Numbered from the stretch's first letter, positions 56,035 through 64,000 are shown. The stretch is DNA of 64,000 bases from Cerasicoccus arenae (GCF_014651635.1 NZ_BMXG01000001.1:163080-227079); one strand, 5' to 3'. A program made the numbers and translations. The notes: a model not told the origin generated them from the letters alone.

Positions 56035-56665
56035 CCGGCCACGTGAGCGCCGATGGATTCTCTGGACGCTCCTTTGGGTCGTTATAAGCCTCGCGGCTTG
56101 GCAACTTGCAGCGTCGGGGCTGGATTGGCGCTCGCTGGTAGACGCGGATAGCACCCTCGGCATACTCATTTTTGGCTTATTGATGATCATCCTGCCCGCC
56201 TTGGGATTTCCCATTTCACCTTTTTATATTTTTGCCGGCGCAGTCTTTAATCCGTGGCTAATTATCCCCGTGGGCTTGGTCGCTCTGTCGATCAATATGA
56301 GCGTCAGCTACGCCCTTGCCCGTCATGTATGGCGCGAGCCATTACAGAAAAAATTTGCCGCACGCTGGCCGAAGCTGTTCGCGATTGACGAGATTTCCGC
56401 GGCCCGCATCACGATCCTCGTCCGCGCAGTGCCGGGCGTGCCGTTCCCTGTGCAAAATTGCCTGCTGGGCGTGCTCGCCGTGCCCTTCTGGACTTATATC
56501 GCGCTATCAGTGCTCATCCAAGGCTGTTTCCTAACCGGCGTCGTGCTGACCACCCAAGGCGCACTCAACCAGAATGGCCAAACCGCGCTGTGGGGCGGGC
56601 TCATCATCGGCATCACGCTATTGAGCCTCCATCTGTTCTACAAACAGCGCACCATGCGGACTTGA
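56009..56665 (+). CDS. TVP38/TMEM64 (DedA-like) membrane protein
   Basis: 218-residue polytopic protein with about six helices. The family core is LPALGFPISPFYIFAGAVFN and ITILVRAVPGVPFPVQNCLL (the VTT domain's R-x-xPGxPFxxxN element). DedA/VTT proteins are linked to lipid-carrier flipping and membrane homeostasis. Inside a lipid biosynthesis cluster it may move a product or carrier. The start overlaps the previous gene; a later start is possible. Confidence 0.85.
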   Translation: MNANAQPSDRPRERRWILWTLLWVVISLAAWQLAASGLDWRSLVDADSTLGILIFGLLMIILPALGFPISPFYIFAGAVFNPWLIIPVGLVALSINMSVSYALARHVWREPLQKKFAARWPKLFAIDEISAARITILVRAVPGVPFPVQNCLLGVLAVPFWTYIALSVLIQGCFLTGVVLTTQGALNQNGQTALWGGLIIGITLLSLHLFYKQRTMRT

Positions 56666-56701
56666 CTCAAATGCGCACCTCGACAACGTGAGCCAAGACT
56701 G

Positions 56702-56965
56702 ATGACCAAACTCAAACACCGACTGAAAGATTTGATCATTGAGGCGTTGAACCTCGAAGATGTAGCCCCTGAAGATCTCGCCGATGACGAGGCGCTCATG
56801 GACTCCGGCCTCGGCCTCGATTCCATTGACGCGCTTGAGCTGGTCGTGCGTGTGGAAAAAGAGTTTTCGATCAAAATCAAAAACAGCGAAGAAGCGCGCG
56901 AGGCTCTCGGCAGCATCAACACGTTGGCCACGTTCATTCAGTCCCGCCAAGGCGAAGTCGCCTGA
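56702..56965 (+). CDS. Acyl carrier protein
   Basis: 87-residue carrier protein. The 4'-phosphopantetheine Ser41 lies in GLGLDSIDALELVVRVEKEF, and the helical pattern and acidic composition (EDVAPEDLADDEALMDSG) are typical. It is located 16 bases before the ketosynthase, so it most likely carries the growing polyene chain of this cluster. Distinct from the housekeeping AcpP, which has LGADSLDTVEL. Confidence 0.93.
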   Translation: MTKLKHRLKDLIIEALNLEDVAPEDLADDEALMDSGLGLDSIDALELVVRVEKEFSIKIKNSEEAREALGSINTLATFIQSRQGEVA

Positions 56966-56980
56966 GACGGCGCGTTTTCT

Positions 56981-58081
56981 ATGAACCCCCGCCCTGACGT
57001 TTTCCTACACGCCTGCGACTGCCGCACTGCGCTCGGAAACGCCCAAGATAGCTGGCAGTCCCTGATTGACGGACAAATCGCTTTGGCCCCCACCCCGCCG
57101 CTCTCCGGCTCGGATGACCGCGTGCCCTTGGCCCTCACCGGCCCACTAGCAGAGGTTTCCCCTCCCCGCTGGCTCGCAGCCAGTCTCGAACTGCTGGCAG
57201 AGTCCCCAAAGCGCCCTTGGGGCAGCGCACGTTATCCGATCGTCGTCACCAGCAGCAATTTTGGCATCGATCAGATGCTCGCCTTCCACCAAGACCCCGA
57301 AGCCGTAGAATGCAGCACACGCGCAACCGCTGTCAGCGCAGTGGAGGCTATTGCCGAGTCACTTGGCTGGGGGGCCAATCGGATCATTCTGTCCAACGCC
57401 TGCGTCTCAGCGCAGCTCGGCCTGATCCACGCCACTCGCCTGCTCGAAAACGACTTGGCCGACGAGGCGCTGGTGTTCTCCTTCGACTATCTGAGCCATT
57501 TCGTGGTCGGTGGTTTCCATTCTCTGAAGATCCTCAACGCCGACTTCCCCCAGCCCTACGCGGCGCGGAAAACGGGCTCTATTGGCTTGGGCGATGGTGC
57601 CGGTTTCGCCGTCCTGAGCCGCCAACCAACGCCCTATCGGCTCGCCGCCGCCACCACGCATTCTGAGTTTCACCACATGACGGGTAATCACCCGACCGGC
57701 TCAGGCTTCGATGCTGTCATTGCGCCGCTGGCCAAAGCCGCCACCGGACACCGCATCTGGGTCAAAGGCCACGGCACGGGCACCTTGGAGGCCGGGTGCC
57801 TCGAAGCCGAAGCCGTCGCTCGTGCGCTGCCTGGCGCACCACTGGTCTCCTGGAAGGGCTCACTCGGTCACACACTGGGCTCCTGTGGCCTCGTCGAGCT
57901 GGCCATTGCCCGCATCGCGATCGAAAAAAATCAAGCCCCGGGGACCATCGGTTCACAGGCTCCATTTTGCGCGGACAACGTTACTGCCAAACCATTCGCC
58001 CTAAACGATTTCACCGGCGTCATCCTGCTCAGCAGCGCCTTCGGCGGCGCACACGCCGGCCACCTTTTGCTCCGTGAATAA
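56981..58081 (+). CDS. Beta-ketoacyl-ACP synthase (FabF-like)
   Basis: 366-residue condensing enzyme. Catalytic Cys141 (ILSNACVSAQLG), His264 (VKGHGTGTLEAG) and His297 (SWKGSLGHTLGSCGLVEL) form the C-H-H triad of FabF/KAS II enzymes. It is shorter than FabF (about 410 residues) mainly at the N-terminus. It overlaps the following ketosynthase-like gene by 8 bases. In aryl polyene systems such a pair forms the elongation and chain-length complex. Confidence 0.9.
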   Translation: MNPRPDVFLHACDCRTALGNAQDSWQSLIDGQIALAPTPPLSGSDDRVPLALTGPLAEVSPPRWLAASLELLAESPKRPWGSARYPIVVTSSNFGIDQMLAFHQDPEAVECSTRATAVSAVEAIAESLGWGANRIILSNACVSAQLGLIHATRLLENDLADEALVFSFDYLSHFVVGGFHSLKILNADFPQPYAARKTGSIGLGDGAGFAVLSRQPTPYRLAAATTHSEFHHMTGNHPTGSGFDAVIAPLAKAATGHRIWVKGHGTGTLEAGCLEAEAVARALPGAPLVSWKGSLGHTLGSCGLVELAIARIAIEKNQAPGTIGSQAPFCADNVTAKPFALNDFTGVILLSSAFGGAHAGHLLLRE

Positions 58082-58727
58082 GCGCTACATCACACACGCT
58101 TCGTCCCGCCTACCCGTCCGCGAACTAACCGAGGACGAGCGCAAACTGCTGCGCAAAAACTTCAGCCCGCTGGCGGCGCGGCGGCTCACCAGCCTCTCAC
58201 TCATCCTCGGCGATTTAACCAAAGATGCTCCCGCCTCCCCCGACGACGAATGGATTTTTGCCTCTTCCTACGGCGGCTCGATCAGCCTGGAGCAATACCT
58301 CCGCAGCTTTCCCAACCCCAGCCCGCTGCATTTTCAAAATTCCATCCAACCCGGCCCGATTGACCTTGTAAACGTCGCCCGCCAACAGCCCGCCCGTCAG
58401 CTAATTCCCCTGATCGGTGCCGAGAACCTATTGGGCGAAGCACTGCTCACCGCGCTCATTTCTCCGGTCGACACCATGCATCTTATTGGTGGTGAAGAAC
58501 ATACAAATTGGGCTGCCGACCACCAACTTGGCTCCCAAACAACCTATGGCTTCTACCTGCGGCTAAGCACTGCCCCGCAAAACACCATCGGCGAACTGAC
58601 TTTCGAGCCCAATACCCCCCCCCCCTCGCCGCTCTCCACCGAGGACGCCATCCCCCTCCTCGACGCCCGCAAACCGCTCGCTTTCACGTTGCCCGAGCGT
58701 GGCGTGATCCGATTGCAATGGTCGTAG
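58074..58727 (+). CDS. Ketosynthase-like partner (chain-length-factor type)
   Basis: 217 residues, GTG start. Resembles the short beta-ketoacyl synthase N-terminal-like proteins found in aryl polyene clusters: FASSYGGSISLEQYLRSFPN, LHFQNSIQPGPIDLVNVAR, GEALLTALISPVDTMHLIGG. No catalytic Cys or His triad is visible, so it probably assists the upstream ketosynthase. An 11-C tract (58615-58625) encodes NTPPPSP near its end. Its stop overlaps the start of the acyltransferase at 58718. Confidence 0.8.
   Translation: MNKRYITHASSRLPVRELTEDERKLLRKNFSPLAARRLTSLSLILGDLTKDAPASPDDEWIFASSYGGSISLEQYLRSFPNPSPLHFQNSIQPGPIDLVNVARQQPARQLIPLIGAENLLGEALLTALISPVDTMHLIGGEEHTNWAADHQLGSQTTYGFYLRLSTAPQNTIGELTFEPNTPPPSPLSTEDAIPLLDARKPLAFTLPERGVIRLQWS
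58615..58625 (+). repeat. Poly-C tract (11 nt) in the ketosynthase-like gene
   Basis: Eleven C encoding Thr-Pro-Pro-Pro about 35 codons before the stop. A shift would replace the C-terminus and could fuse it with the overlapping downstream frame. Confidence 0.55.
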
Positions 58728-59653
58728 ACACCCCCAGAAACCCAGGTCCAAGCTGGGGCTATCGTGTCATCGACTGGCTCGACGCACATTTGCTCCCCCC
58801 CCTCCGCGACGCCCTAGTCTTCATTGGCTCAAGCGTGGCCTATCTGGGCATGCACAAACAGCGACAAGCCTCCCGCGAATACCTTCAAGCTCTGCTCGGG
58901 TCCCCCCCCCCTCTCGCTGACCGCCTCCGCCATTTCGACGCCATCACGCATTCCCTGCTCGCCAAGCTCCGTGCCGGACAACGGGTCGACACCAAGGTTG
59001 AATGGGCTGACGAGGCGAATAAACAAACCGGCGCAATCGTCTACTCCGATGAACCTATCCTACTCGGCACGTTTCACGTGGGCGCTTCCGACCTACTCGG
59101 ATTTCACGTCCGAACGACCGGCCGACGTGTTTCAATGATCCGCGAGCGCGTGGCAAACTCCTCTGATATCGAGCGACTCCTTGCGCAATCAGGCGATATG
59201 GTCGAAGTCATCTGGGTCAATCAGGAAGCTGACATTGTCTTTGCCCTGCGCGACGCATTGGAGGCGGGCAAAACGCTGGCCATGCAGTGTGACCGAGTCG
59301 CCCATGCCTCCAAGACCGAAGGCTTTGAATTCCTCGGTGCCACGCGCGCTTTTCCAGTGACGATCTACCGGCTGGCCGCGCTTTACCATCGACCCGTGCA
59401 GTTTTTCGTAGCCCTACCCCGAGGTAAGGCGCGTGACGACTTTGCTGTCTACGCCAGCCCTCTTTATCGCCCTACGGGCAATCGCAACACCGATCAATTA
59501 AGCTCCCATAAGCACTTCCAAGCCGTTTTGACCTGGCTGGAAAATCTCCTTCGCGCACATCCTTTTCAGTGGTTTAATTTTTTACCGTTGAACCCCGTCT
59601 GGACTGCGGACACCAATGCGACATGTCAGCGAGCCGTGAAGAAACCCCGCTAG
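58718..59653 (+). CDS. Lysophospholipid acyltransferase, LpxL/HtrB-like
   Basis: 311 residues from ATG 58718. The H-x4-D motif is GTFHVGASDLLGF, and VEVIWVNQEADIVFALRDAL and FQWFNFLPLNPVW agree with the lipid A acyltransferase-like proteins of aryl polyene clusters. Upstream in-frame sequence exists but overlaps the ketosynthase-like gene and is not homologous. It probably attaches the polyene or its fatty acyl chain to a lipid. It contains runs of 8 C (58795) and 10 C (58902). Confidence 0.82.
   Translation: MVVDTPRNPGPSWGYRVIDWLDAHLLPPLRDALVFIGSSVAYLGMHKQRQASREYLQALLGSPPPLADRLRHFDAITHSLLAKLRAGQRVDTKVEWADEANKQTGAIVYSDEPILLGTFHVGASDLLGFHVRTTGRRVSMIRERVANSSDIERLLAQSGDMVEVIWVNQEADIVFALRDALEAGKTLAMQCDRVAHASKTEGFEFLGATRAFPVTIYRLAALYHRPVQFFVALPRGKARDDFAVYASPLYRPTGNRNTDQLSSHKHFQAVLTWLENLLRAHPFQWFNFLPLNPVWTADTNATCQRAVKKPR
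58902..58911 (+). repeat. Poly-C tract (10 nt) in the LpxL-like gene
   Basis: Ten C encoding Ser-Pro-Pro-Pro about 60 codons after the start and before the catalytic motif. An 8-C run at 58795-58802 lies in the same gene, so it has two slippage sites. Confidence 0.55.
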
Positions 59654-60414
59654 GACGCTACCTGATCTATCTCGGTCTCGTGGCGTTTTTCGGTGTCGGC
59701 GCACTGAGTTATAATTTGCTTTGCCTGCTGACACAATGGCTGCCCGCTAGCAAACGTCGGCAACGCTGGTCTCGCCGGATCATGATTGCCCTGCTCAAAA
59801 CCTTCATTGCCGCAATTCAGATTGGCGGCGTGGGTCGGGTGCGCTTTCGCGGCGTCCGTGAGGCAATCCCCAGTGGACCGTCCCTCATTGTAGCCAACCA
59901 CACCGGATTACTCGACGCTCTATTCCTTCTGACCGAGCTTCAAGACGTTGTTTGCGTGTTTAAATCCAGTCTCCGCCGCAGCCCGTTCTTTTGCGGAGTC
60001 ATTCGGGAAAATGGCTTTATCGCCAACGACGAAGGTCTGGACCTTCTCCATGCGATGGACGAGGTGCTGGCGCGCGGTCTGCCAATCCTCGTTTTCCCCG
60101 AAGGCACGCGCACCGAAGCTCCACCGCTCAATGACTTCAAGGCGGGATTCGCGTTGGTCGCCCGGCGCGCCGGAGTCCCCGTCCGCACCCTAATCATTCG
60201 CAACTCCTGTGGACTGCTGGGCAAAGGCGGCGGCTTGCTTCGGCGCTACGCCACGCCTTTCGAATACACCTTCACGCCGGGGCCGGTTTTTCAGGTTGAG
60301 GACGGCGAAAAGGCAGTTCAATTTTGCGAACGGATAGAATCATTCTACCGTAAACACCTTACCAAAAGCGATTTTGCAACATGGCAGATTCAGCGAGCAA
60401 ACGCCTCCAAATAG
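59623..60414 (+). CDS. 1-acyl-sn-glycerol-3-phosphate acyltransferase-like protein (PlsC family)
   Basis: 263-residue membrane-associated acyltransferase. An N-terminal helix (YLIYLGLVAFFGVGALSYN) precedes IVANHTGLLDALFLL (H-x4-D), the GVIRENGFIANDEG segment and FPEGTRTEAP. It overlaps both neighbours (31 and 34 bases). In this context it probably builds the lipid anchor of the polyene rather than bulk phospholipid. Confidence 0.88.
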   Translation: MSASREETPLGRYLIYLGLVAFFGVGALSYNLLCLLTQWLPASKRRQRWSRRIMIALLKTFIAAIQIGGVGRVRFRGVREAIPSGPSLIVANHTGLLDALFLLTELQDVVCVFKSSLRRSPFFCGVIRENGFIANDEGLDLLHAMDEVLARGLPILVFPEGTRTEAPPLNDFKAGFALVARRAGVPVRTLIIRNSCGLLGKGGGLLRRYATPFEYTFTPGPVFQVEDGEKAVQFCERIESFYRKHLTKSDFATWQIQRANASK

Positions 60415-60680
60415 ACATCATCAATGGCTTCTGTGAGGGACATTTCCCCGGCCACCCCATCGTCCCGGCAGCGGTGCAAGCTAAGTGGATTCTGGAGCTT
60501 GCCGCCGAGCAATTCCCTACTACAGGGGGCTGGAAAATCCGCCAGTTCAAGCTCCTGCGCGAGCTCACTCCCGGTCGCGAAGTGACCATCACCGTGGCCC
60601 CCGCCCACCGTGGCCTAAAAGGCGAAATCACTGACGCCGATGGTCACTATGCGCAGCTGACTCTCATCCCCCATGGTTGA
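60381..60680 (+). CDS. 3-hydroxyacyl-ACP dehydratase-like hotdog protein
   Basis: 99-residue FabA/FabZ-related dehydratase. GHFPGHPIVPAAVQAKWILE contains the catalytic His region of the hotdog fold (HxFPGxPxxP), as in ApeI/ApeP-type enzymes of aryl polyene clusters. It is the shortest member of that family and starts inside the PlsC-like gene. Likely dehydrates beta-hydroxyacyl intermediates to build conjugated double bonds. Confidence 0.88.
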   Translation: MADSASKRLQIDIINGFCEGHFPGHPIVPAAVQAKWILELAAEQFPTTGGWKIRQFKLLRELTPGREVTITVAPAHRGLKGEITDADGHYAQLTLIPHG

Positions 60681-61461
60681 ATCGTCCACCCATATCCTCG
60701 TTATCCCATCCTACAACACTGGGCGGATTCTTGAGCGGACCATCGCCGAAGCTATCGCCGTCTGGCAGCCTGTCTGGCTCTTCATCGACGGCTCCACTGA
60801 TGACGCGCACGAAACGTTTTTAGCCAACCCCGACCGCTGGCCCGGGCTGACGGTCTTTGTTAGCCGGGAGAACCGTGGCAAAGGTGCCACCGCGCTCTGG
60901 GCAGCGGATGAAGCGATTCGCGCAGGCTTCACTCATATGCTCCTCATGGACGCTGATGGTCAGCACCCCGCCGACCGCGTGGCGGACTTCATGGCGGCCT
61001 CGATTGCTCAGCCTGAAGCCACGATCATGGGGCAACCTGACTTCGGCCCTGATGCGCCCTGGATTCGTCTCGCTGGGCGTCAACTGAGCATTGCTCTGAC
61101 TCAGCTCGAAACGCTCTGGGGGGGCATTGCCGACCCGCTTTTTGGGTTTCGTATTTACCCCGTTGAACCGCTTCGTCGCGCCTTCGCAAGGACGGACTCA
61201 GGACGGCGCTACGACTTCGACCCCGAGGCCGCAGTCCGCCTCTTTTGGGCTGGCGTGCGCCCGATCAAGCGCCGCGCTGCCGTGCGTTACGTGCCGCGTG
61301 ACGAGGGGGGCGTAAGCCATTTTCACTATCTGCGTGACAACGTGACAATGGTTTGCCTGCATGGGCGGCTTCTGCCAGCTTTCTTGCTTCGATGTTTTCG
61401 CGTTGTCCAGCTAAGTCGCCGTTTTCGCCGCCAAGCCACGGAGGATTCCTCCTCGGGCTGA
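60673..61461 (+). CDS. Glycosyltransferase family 2
   Basis: 262-residue GT-A enzyme. ILVIPSYNTGRILERTIAEA begins the nucleotide-sugar domain, LLMDADGQHPAD contains the DxD metal motif, and FDPEAAVRLFWAGVRPIK is a typical acceptor region. Soluble or peripheral, without membrane helices. Aryl polyene clusters commonly carry such a glycosyltransferase, sometimes fused to the acyltransferase; here they are separate. Overlaps the dehydratase by 8 bases. Confidence 0.9.
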   Translation: MVESSTHILVIPSYNTGRILERTIAEAIAVWQPVWLFIDGSTDDAHETFLANPDRWPGLTVFVSRENRGKGATALWAADEAIRAGFTHMLLMDADGQHPADRVADFMAASIAQPEATIMGQPDFGPDAPWIRLAGRQLSIALTQLETLWGGIADPLFGFRIYPVEPLRRAFARTDSGRRYDFDPEAAVRLFWAGVRPIKRRAAVRYVPRDEGGVSHFHYLRDNVTMVCLHGRLLPAFLLRCFRVVQLSRRFRRQATEDSSSG

Positions 61462-62021
61462 TTTTTCTGTGGGTAAGCGCCCTAAACGCCGAGCCCGACG
61501 CCCTTGTGCGATACGCCGACGCTCTCGCTTGGCCAGACAAGGACCAGACCGCCCAACTCGCCTTCACTGAAGAGCGCAATTTTCCATTTCGCAAGTTTCC
61601 CAAACGCTACGCCGGCAACATGTTTCGTGCGCCAAACGGCGAACTGGCCATCTGCTACGAAAGTCCGCATGCCTTCCGGCTCGTCATTCAGGGCGACGCC
61701 ATTTTACTTGATGACGGTGACGGCCAACTGCGTCCACTGCCCACCGATGGGGCCGATGCCCGCGTGGTTAGTGACCTGCTTCGAGGCGACCTCGGCCGCC
61801 TCCGCGCGGACTGGACCAATGAGCCCATTGATGACGGCCTACGCCTGACGCCTACCCTCGAATCCATCCGCAAAGAAATTAAATACATCGACGTGACTTT
61901 TGCCGACGGCCGTGTCCAAACCGTAACCGTCAATCAGCGCAACCAAGCCATTCGACGATACGAATTTGGCGCGTTAACGTGGTTGACTGGCGATACCGCC
62001 GCCCTCCCCTTTGCCGAGTGA
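61392..62021 (+). CDS. LolA-like outer-membrane lipoprotein carrier
   Basis: 209 residues. Hydrophobic signal (GGFLLGLIFLWVSALNA) followed by a domain resembling LolA (LAFTEERNFPFRKFPKRYAG, FRAPNGELAICYESPHAFRL, IKYIDVTFADGRVQTVTVNQ). Aryl polyene operons contain such a carrier, presumably to move the lipid across the periplasm. The ATG at 61392 lies 70 bases inside the previous gene; an alternative at 61353 adds 13 residues. The next gene starts in the TGATG stop-start overlap. Confidence 0.85.
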   Translation: MFSRCPAKSPFSPPSHGGFLLGLIFLWVSALNAEPDALVRYADALAWPDKDQTAQLAFTEERNFPFRKFPKRYAGNMFRAPNGELAICYESPHAFRLVIQGDAILLDDGDGQLRPLPTDGADARVVSDLLRGDLGRLRADWTNEPIDDGLRLTPTLESIRKEIKYIDVTFADGRVQTVTVNQRNQAIRRYEFGALTWLTGDTAALPFAE

Positions 62022-64000
62022 TGAAGCCGCCAATTACCCGACCGCGCACGCCGTGGCTCGCCTTGCTGGGCCTGCTCATCGCGCCGATAATTTTCCTGCT
62101 GACCGTCAACTGGACCGAGACGCTGAACAACAACATCCTTGAGTTGCTCCCCGACTCCGAGGAATCGGTGGAGGCTCAAGCGGCCCGCCAAATGCTCAGC
62201 CAACGCCTATCTTACCCCGTCATTTTCAAGGCATCTGCGCCGGGCACCACTCGCAGCCAACTCACGGATGCATTCTTGGAAGCGTCTGCCCAACCTGCTT
62301 TTCGCTCCCCCTTCATTCTCGGCGACAACCGCTACCAGAGCGCCCTGCTTGGCGTGCTCAAGGACAACCGAGAAGCGCTGTTCGCCAGCAATTGGCTGAA
62401 CGCCAAACACGACGAATTTGCGGCAAGCAATTTTCCTCAGCCAGACTTCATTAGCTGGCTCGCGACCGACGCGGCGCAGCAGCTCAACGCCTTTCTCGAT
62501 CGCCCGGAAAGCATGGCCTATGCCGACGACATTCCCGCCGACCCGCTCCTCCTCCTGCCAACCGCGCTTGCCCAACTTCCCCCTGCGCCTGAAGTGGATG
62601 ACACCGCGCTGATCGCCTGGATTCCGCTCGCGGTCGATCCGCTCACCCCGCAAGGCCAGCAAGCGATTTACGATGCACTCGCGGCCATCGAAACGCAAAT
62701 GAGCGCGCGCTTCCCTGGCTACTCGCAACTCGCCAGCGGCGTGTATGACTTGGCGCACGCCAGCGAACAACAAACGCAAGATGAAGTCACGTGGCTAAAT
62801 ATTGAAATGGTCGGCGCGATCTTGCTGTTGCTGCTCGTGCTCGCCGGACGCCCCGGATTTCTATTGCTCACGATTGCCCCCGTGCTCGTGGCTGGCCTGT
62901 GGTGCACGGCTTCCGGGCTCCTTGTTTTCGGCCATATCCATGTCGTCGCGCTAGCCGTGTCTTCTGTCGTGCTCGGGCTATCAGTTGACTACGCAGTCCA
63001 TCTCGCCGCCAAACGTGGCAACGGTAATCTGCGCGAAGCTTGGCCGATTGTCCGCCTGCCATTAACGACGAGCTGCGTGTCCACCTGCTTCGGATTTCTC
63101 TTCTTACTGCTCTCTCCGATGGCGGCGCTCAAGCAAGTCGGCATCATGGTGCCTACAGGGCTAGTCGGTGCCTTGCTGGCTGTGCGTTACCTGCTACCAT
63201 GGCTGGAGCCCATTGCTGGTGCCTATCGGCTGCGTACATTCATCGAGCGGCCCGGCCCCATGCTACGCAAATACATCTGGCTGCCAGTCGCGGGCCTTGC
63301 TTGGCTAATGGCCGCTATAACGCTCCTGCAAAGCCCGCCCTTTGTCGACGACATTCAGGACTTCCAGGCACCCATTACAGAAAGCCTTACTCGCTACCGC
63401 GATCTCGCCGACAGCATTCATCATCGCGACGTGAACGAGCGCTGGTATGTCTTCGCCAGTTCTCCAGTAGAGCTCATCAAGCGCCTGCACGACATCCGTG
63501 AAAAAATCCAGCTAACCGGTCTACATTTGCCCGAAGACAACACGCTGGAGTGGAAGAACTTTGCATCGCAAAGTAATGACTTCGCCGCCGCACTCCGTAC
63601 GCAATTGGAAGACCAAGGTTTCGACGCCGATGCCTTCGCGCCATTCTTCGACAAACTGAACTCCGTGGCAGAATGGAACTCCGCGAAAAAGCTGACCACT
63701 GCTTTCAACGAACTCGTCGCCCAACTGCACGGCCCGCTTCAAGCTCTGTTGATGACGGATGGCAGCGTATGGGTCGCCGTTTTTGAGGCACCACCCAACG
63801 CAGAAATTCCGGCGAGCCTGAAGAGCTTCACTCAAGAATTGGCCCAGCAGAAATCGCTCAATCGCGCGCTCAAGCATGCCCGCGAGGGCATTGCCCGCAG
63901 TGCGCAGTGGGGCTTACTTGGCATTGCGCTCTGCGTGTTCGCACTGTTCCGACGACGCGGCGTGATGGCGATGGCCGTGCCCGTTTGGTCGGTCACGCTT
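62021..64000 (+). CDS. MMPL/RND-family lipid exporter, 3' end beyond the window
   Basis: At least 660 residues, open to the window end. A first helix (WLALLGLLIAPIIFLLT) is followed by a large periplasmic domain (SEESVEAQAARQMLS). A block of helices starts near residue 265 (MVGAILLLLLVLAGRPGF) and includes LGLSVDYAVHLAAKRGNGN, the family's conserved Asp-containing helix. A second periplasmic domain follows and the last helices begin at the end (WGLLGIALCVFALF). Stop-start overlap with the LolA-like gene suggests they cooperate in moving the cluster's product to the outer membrane. Confidence 0.88.
   Translation, partial: MKPPITRPRTPWLALLGLLIAPIIFLLTVNWTETLNNNILELLPDSEESVEAQAARQMLSQRLSYPVIFKASAPGTTRSQLTDAFLEASAQPAFRSPFILGDNRYQSALLGVLKDNREALFASNWLNAKHDEFAASNFPQPDFISWLATDAAQQLNAFLDRPESMAYADDIPADPLLLLPTALAQLPPAPEVDDTALIAWIPLAVDPLTPQGQQAIYDALAAIETQMSARFPGYSQLASGVYDLAHASEQQTQDEVTWLNIEMVGAILLLLLVLAGRPGFLLLTIAPVLVAGLWCTASGLLVFGHIHVVALAVSSVVLGLSVDYAVHLAAKRGNGNLREAWPIVRLPLTTSCVSTCFGFLFLLLSPMAALKQVGIMVPTGLVGALLAVRYLLPWLEPIAGAYRLRTFIERPGPMLRKYIWLPVAGLAWLMAAITLLQSPPFVDDIQDFQAPITESLTRYRDLADSIHHRDVNERWYVFASSPVELIKRLHDIREKIQLTGLHLPEDNTLEWKNFASQSNDFAAALRTQLEDQGFDADAFAPFFDKLNSVAEWNSAKKLTTAFNELVAQLHGPLQALLMTDGSVWVAVFEAPPNAEIPASLKSFTQELAQQKSLNRALKHAREGIARSAQWGLLGIALCVFALFRRRGVMAMAVPVWSVTL

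Noticed and set aside
58508-58717. Extended N-terminus (70 codons) for the LpxL-like acyltransferase
   Set aside because: It overlaps the ketosynthase-like gene in another frame, is rich in Arg/His/Pro and has no homology pattern.

Overview
The window looks like chromosomal DNA of a Gram-negative bacterium of the Verrucomicrobiota, most likely the Opitutales/Puniceicoccales (Coraliomargarita/Cerasicoccus-like). This placement is inferred from a PEP-CTERM protein with a VPEP...RRR tail, two OprB-type porins, pseudopilin/DUF1559-like secreted proteins, an aryl-polyene-like lipid cluster, a SecD-SecF fusion and a membrane pyrophosphatase. No rRNA is present, so the placement is not proven. Most genes have no recognisable Shine-Dalgarno sequence; C-rich text usually precedes the start codon.

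Layout. 1-3.6 kb: a GH88/105-like hydrolase, a membrane-anchored protein and a NUDIX hydrolase. 3.9-9.9 kb: a type IV pilus/type II secretion motor operon (pilB-like, pilT, second pilB-like, pilC) ending in a strong terminator. 10.0-11.2 kb: a cytoplasmic hybrid histidine kinase. 11.2-17.2 kb: a manganese uptake locus. mntR faces an OprB-type porin, a binding protein, an ATPase and two permeases, one fused to a DtxR-like domain; three tandem palindromes lie between mntR and the porin. 17.3-18.5 kb: nadD, rsfS and tRNA-Ala(GGC). 18.5-19.8 kb: decayed IS3- and IS5-family remnants and an orphan ORF.

20.0-31.8 kb is the most interesting part. A minus-strand operon encodes an exported enolase-superfamily enzyme, a DapB-like dehydrogenase, a PEP-CTERM protein, a secreted protein and a gamma-glutamyltranspeptidase (GGT). 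Next come a sigma-54 activator with an unphosphorylatable receiver domain, a plus-strand pseudopilin-GGT pair and an NhaC-family antiporter. I find a candidate sigma-54 (-24/-12) promoter before each of the three transcription units. Each has a related 17-bp element about 100-160 bp further upstream. This suggests one sigma-54 regulon for gamma-glutamyl/peptide scavenging, from extracellular hydrolysis and epimerisation to transport and cytoplasmic metabolism.

32.0-39.7 kb: a fructose-type PTS locus with a divergent LacI-family repressor, a perfect palindromic operator between the -35 and -10 elements, EIIA-HPr-EI fusion, 1-phosphofructokinase, EIIBC and a porin. 39.9-55.5 kb: mostly housekeeping genes (fumC, secDF, yajC, hppA, speA, katA with an ankyrin partner, a LOG-family protein, a HAD phosphatase). 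55.6-64.0 kb: an aryl-polyene-like cluster of overlapping genes (two carrier proteins, ketosynthase and partner, three acyltransferase/dehydratase genes, glycosyltransferase, LolA-like carrier, MMPL exporter cut by the window end).

A window-wide oddity is the number of long poly-C/poly-G tracts. Seven runs are 10-11 nt long; six lie inside genes, two of these immediately after start codons, and the seventh sits where a ribosome binding site would be. They are candidate slippage sites.
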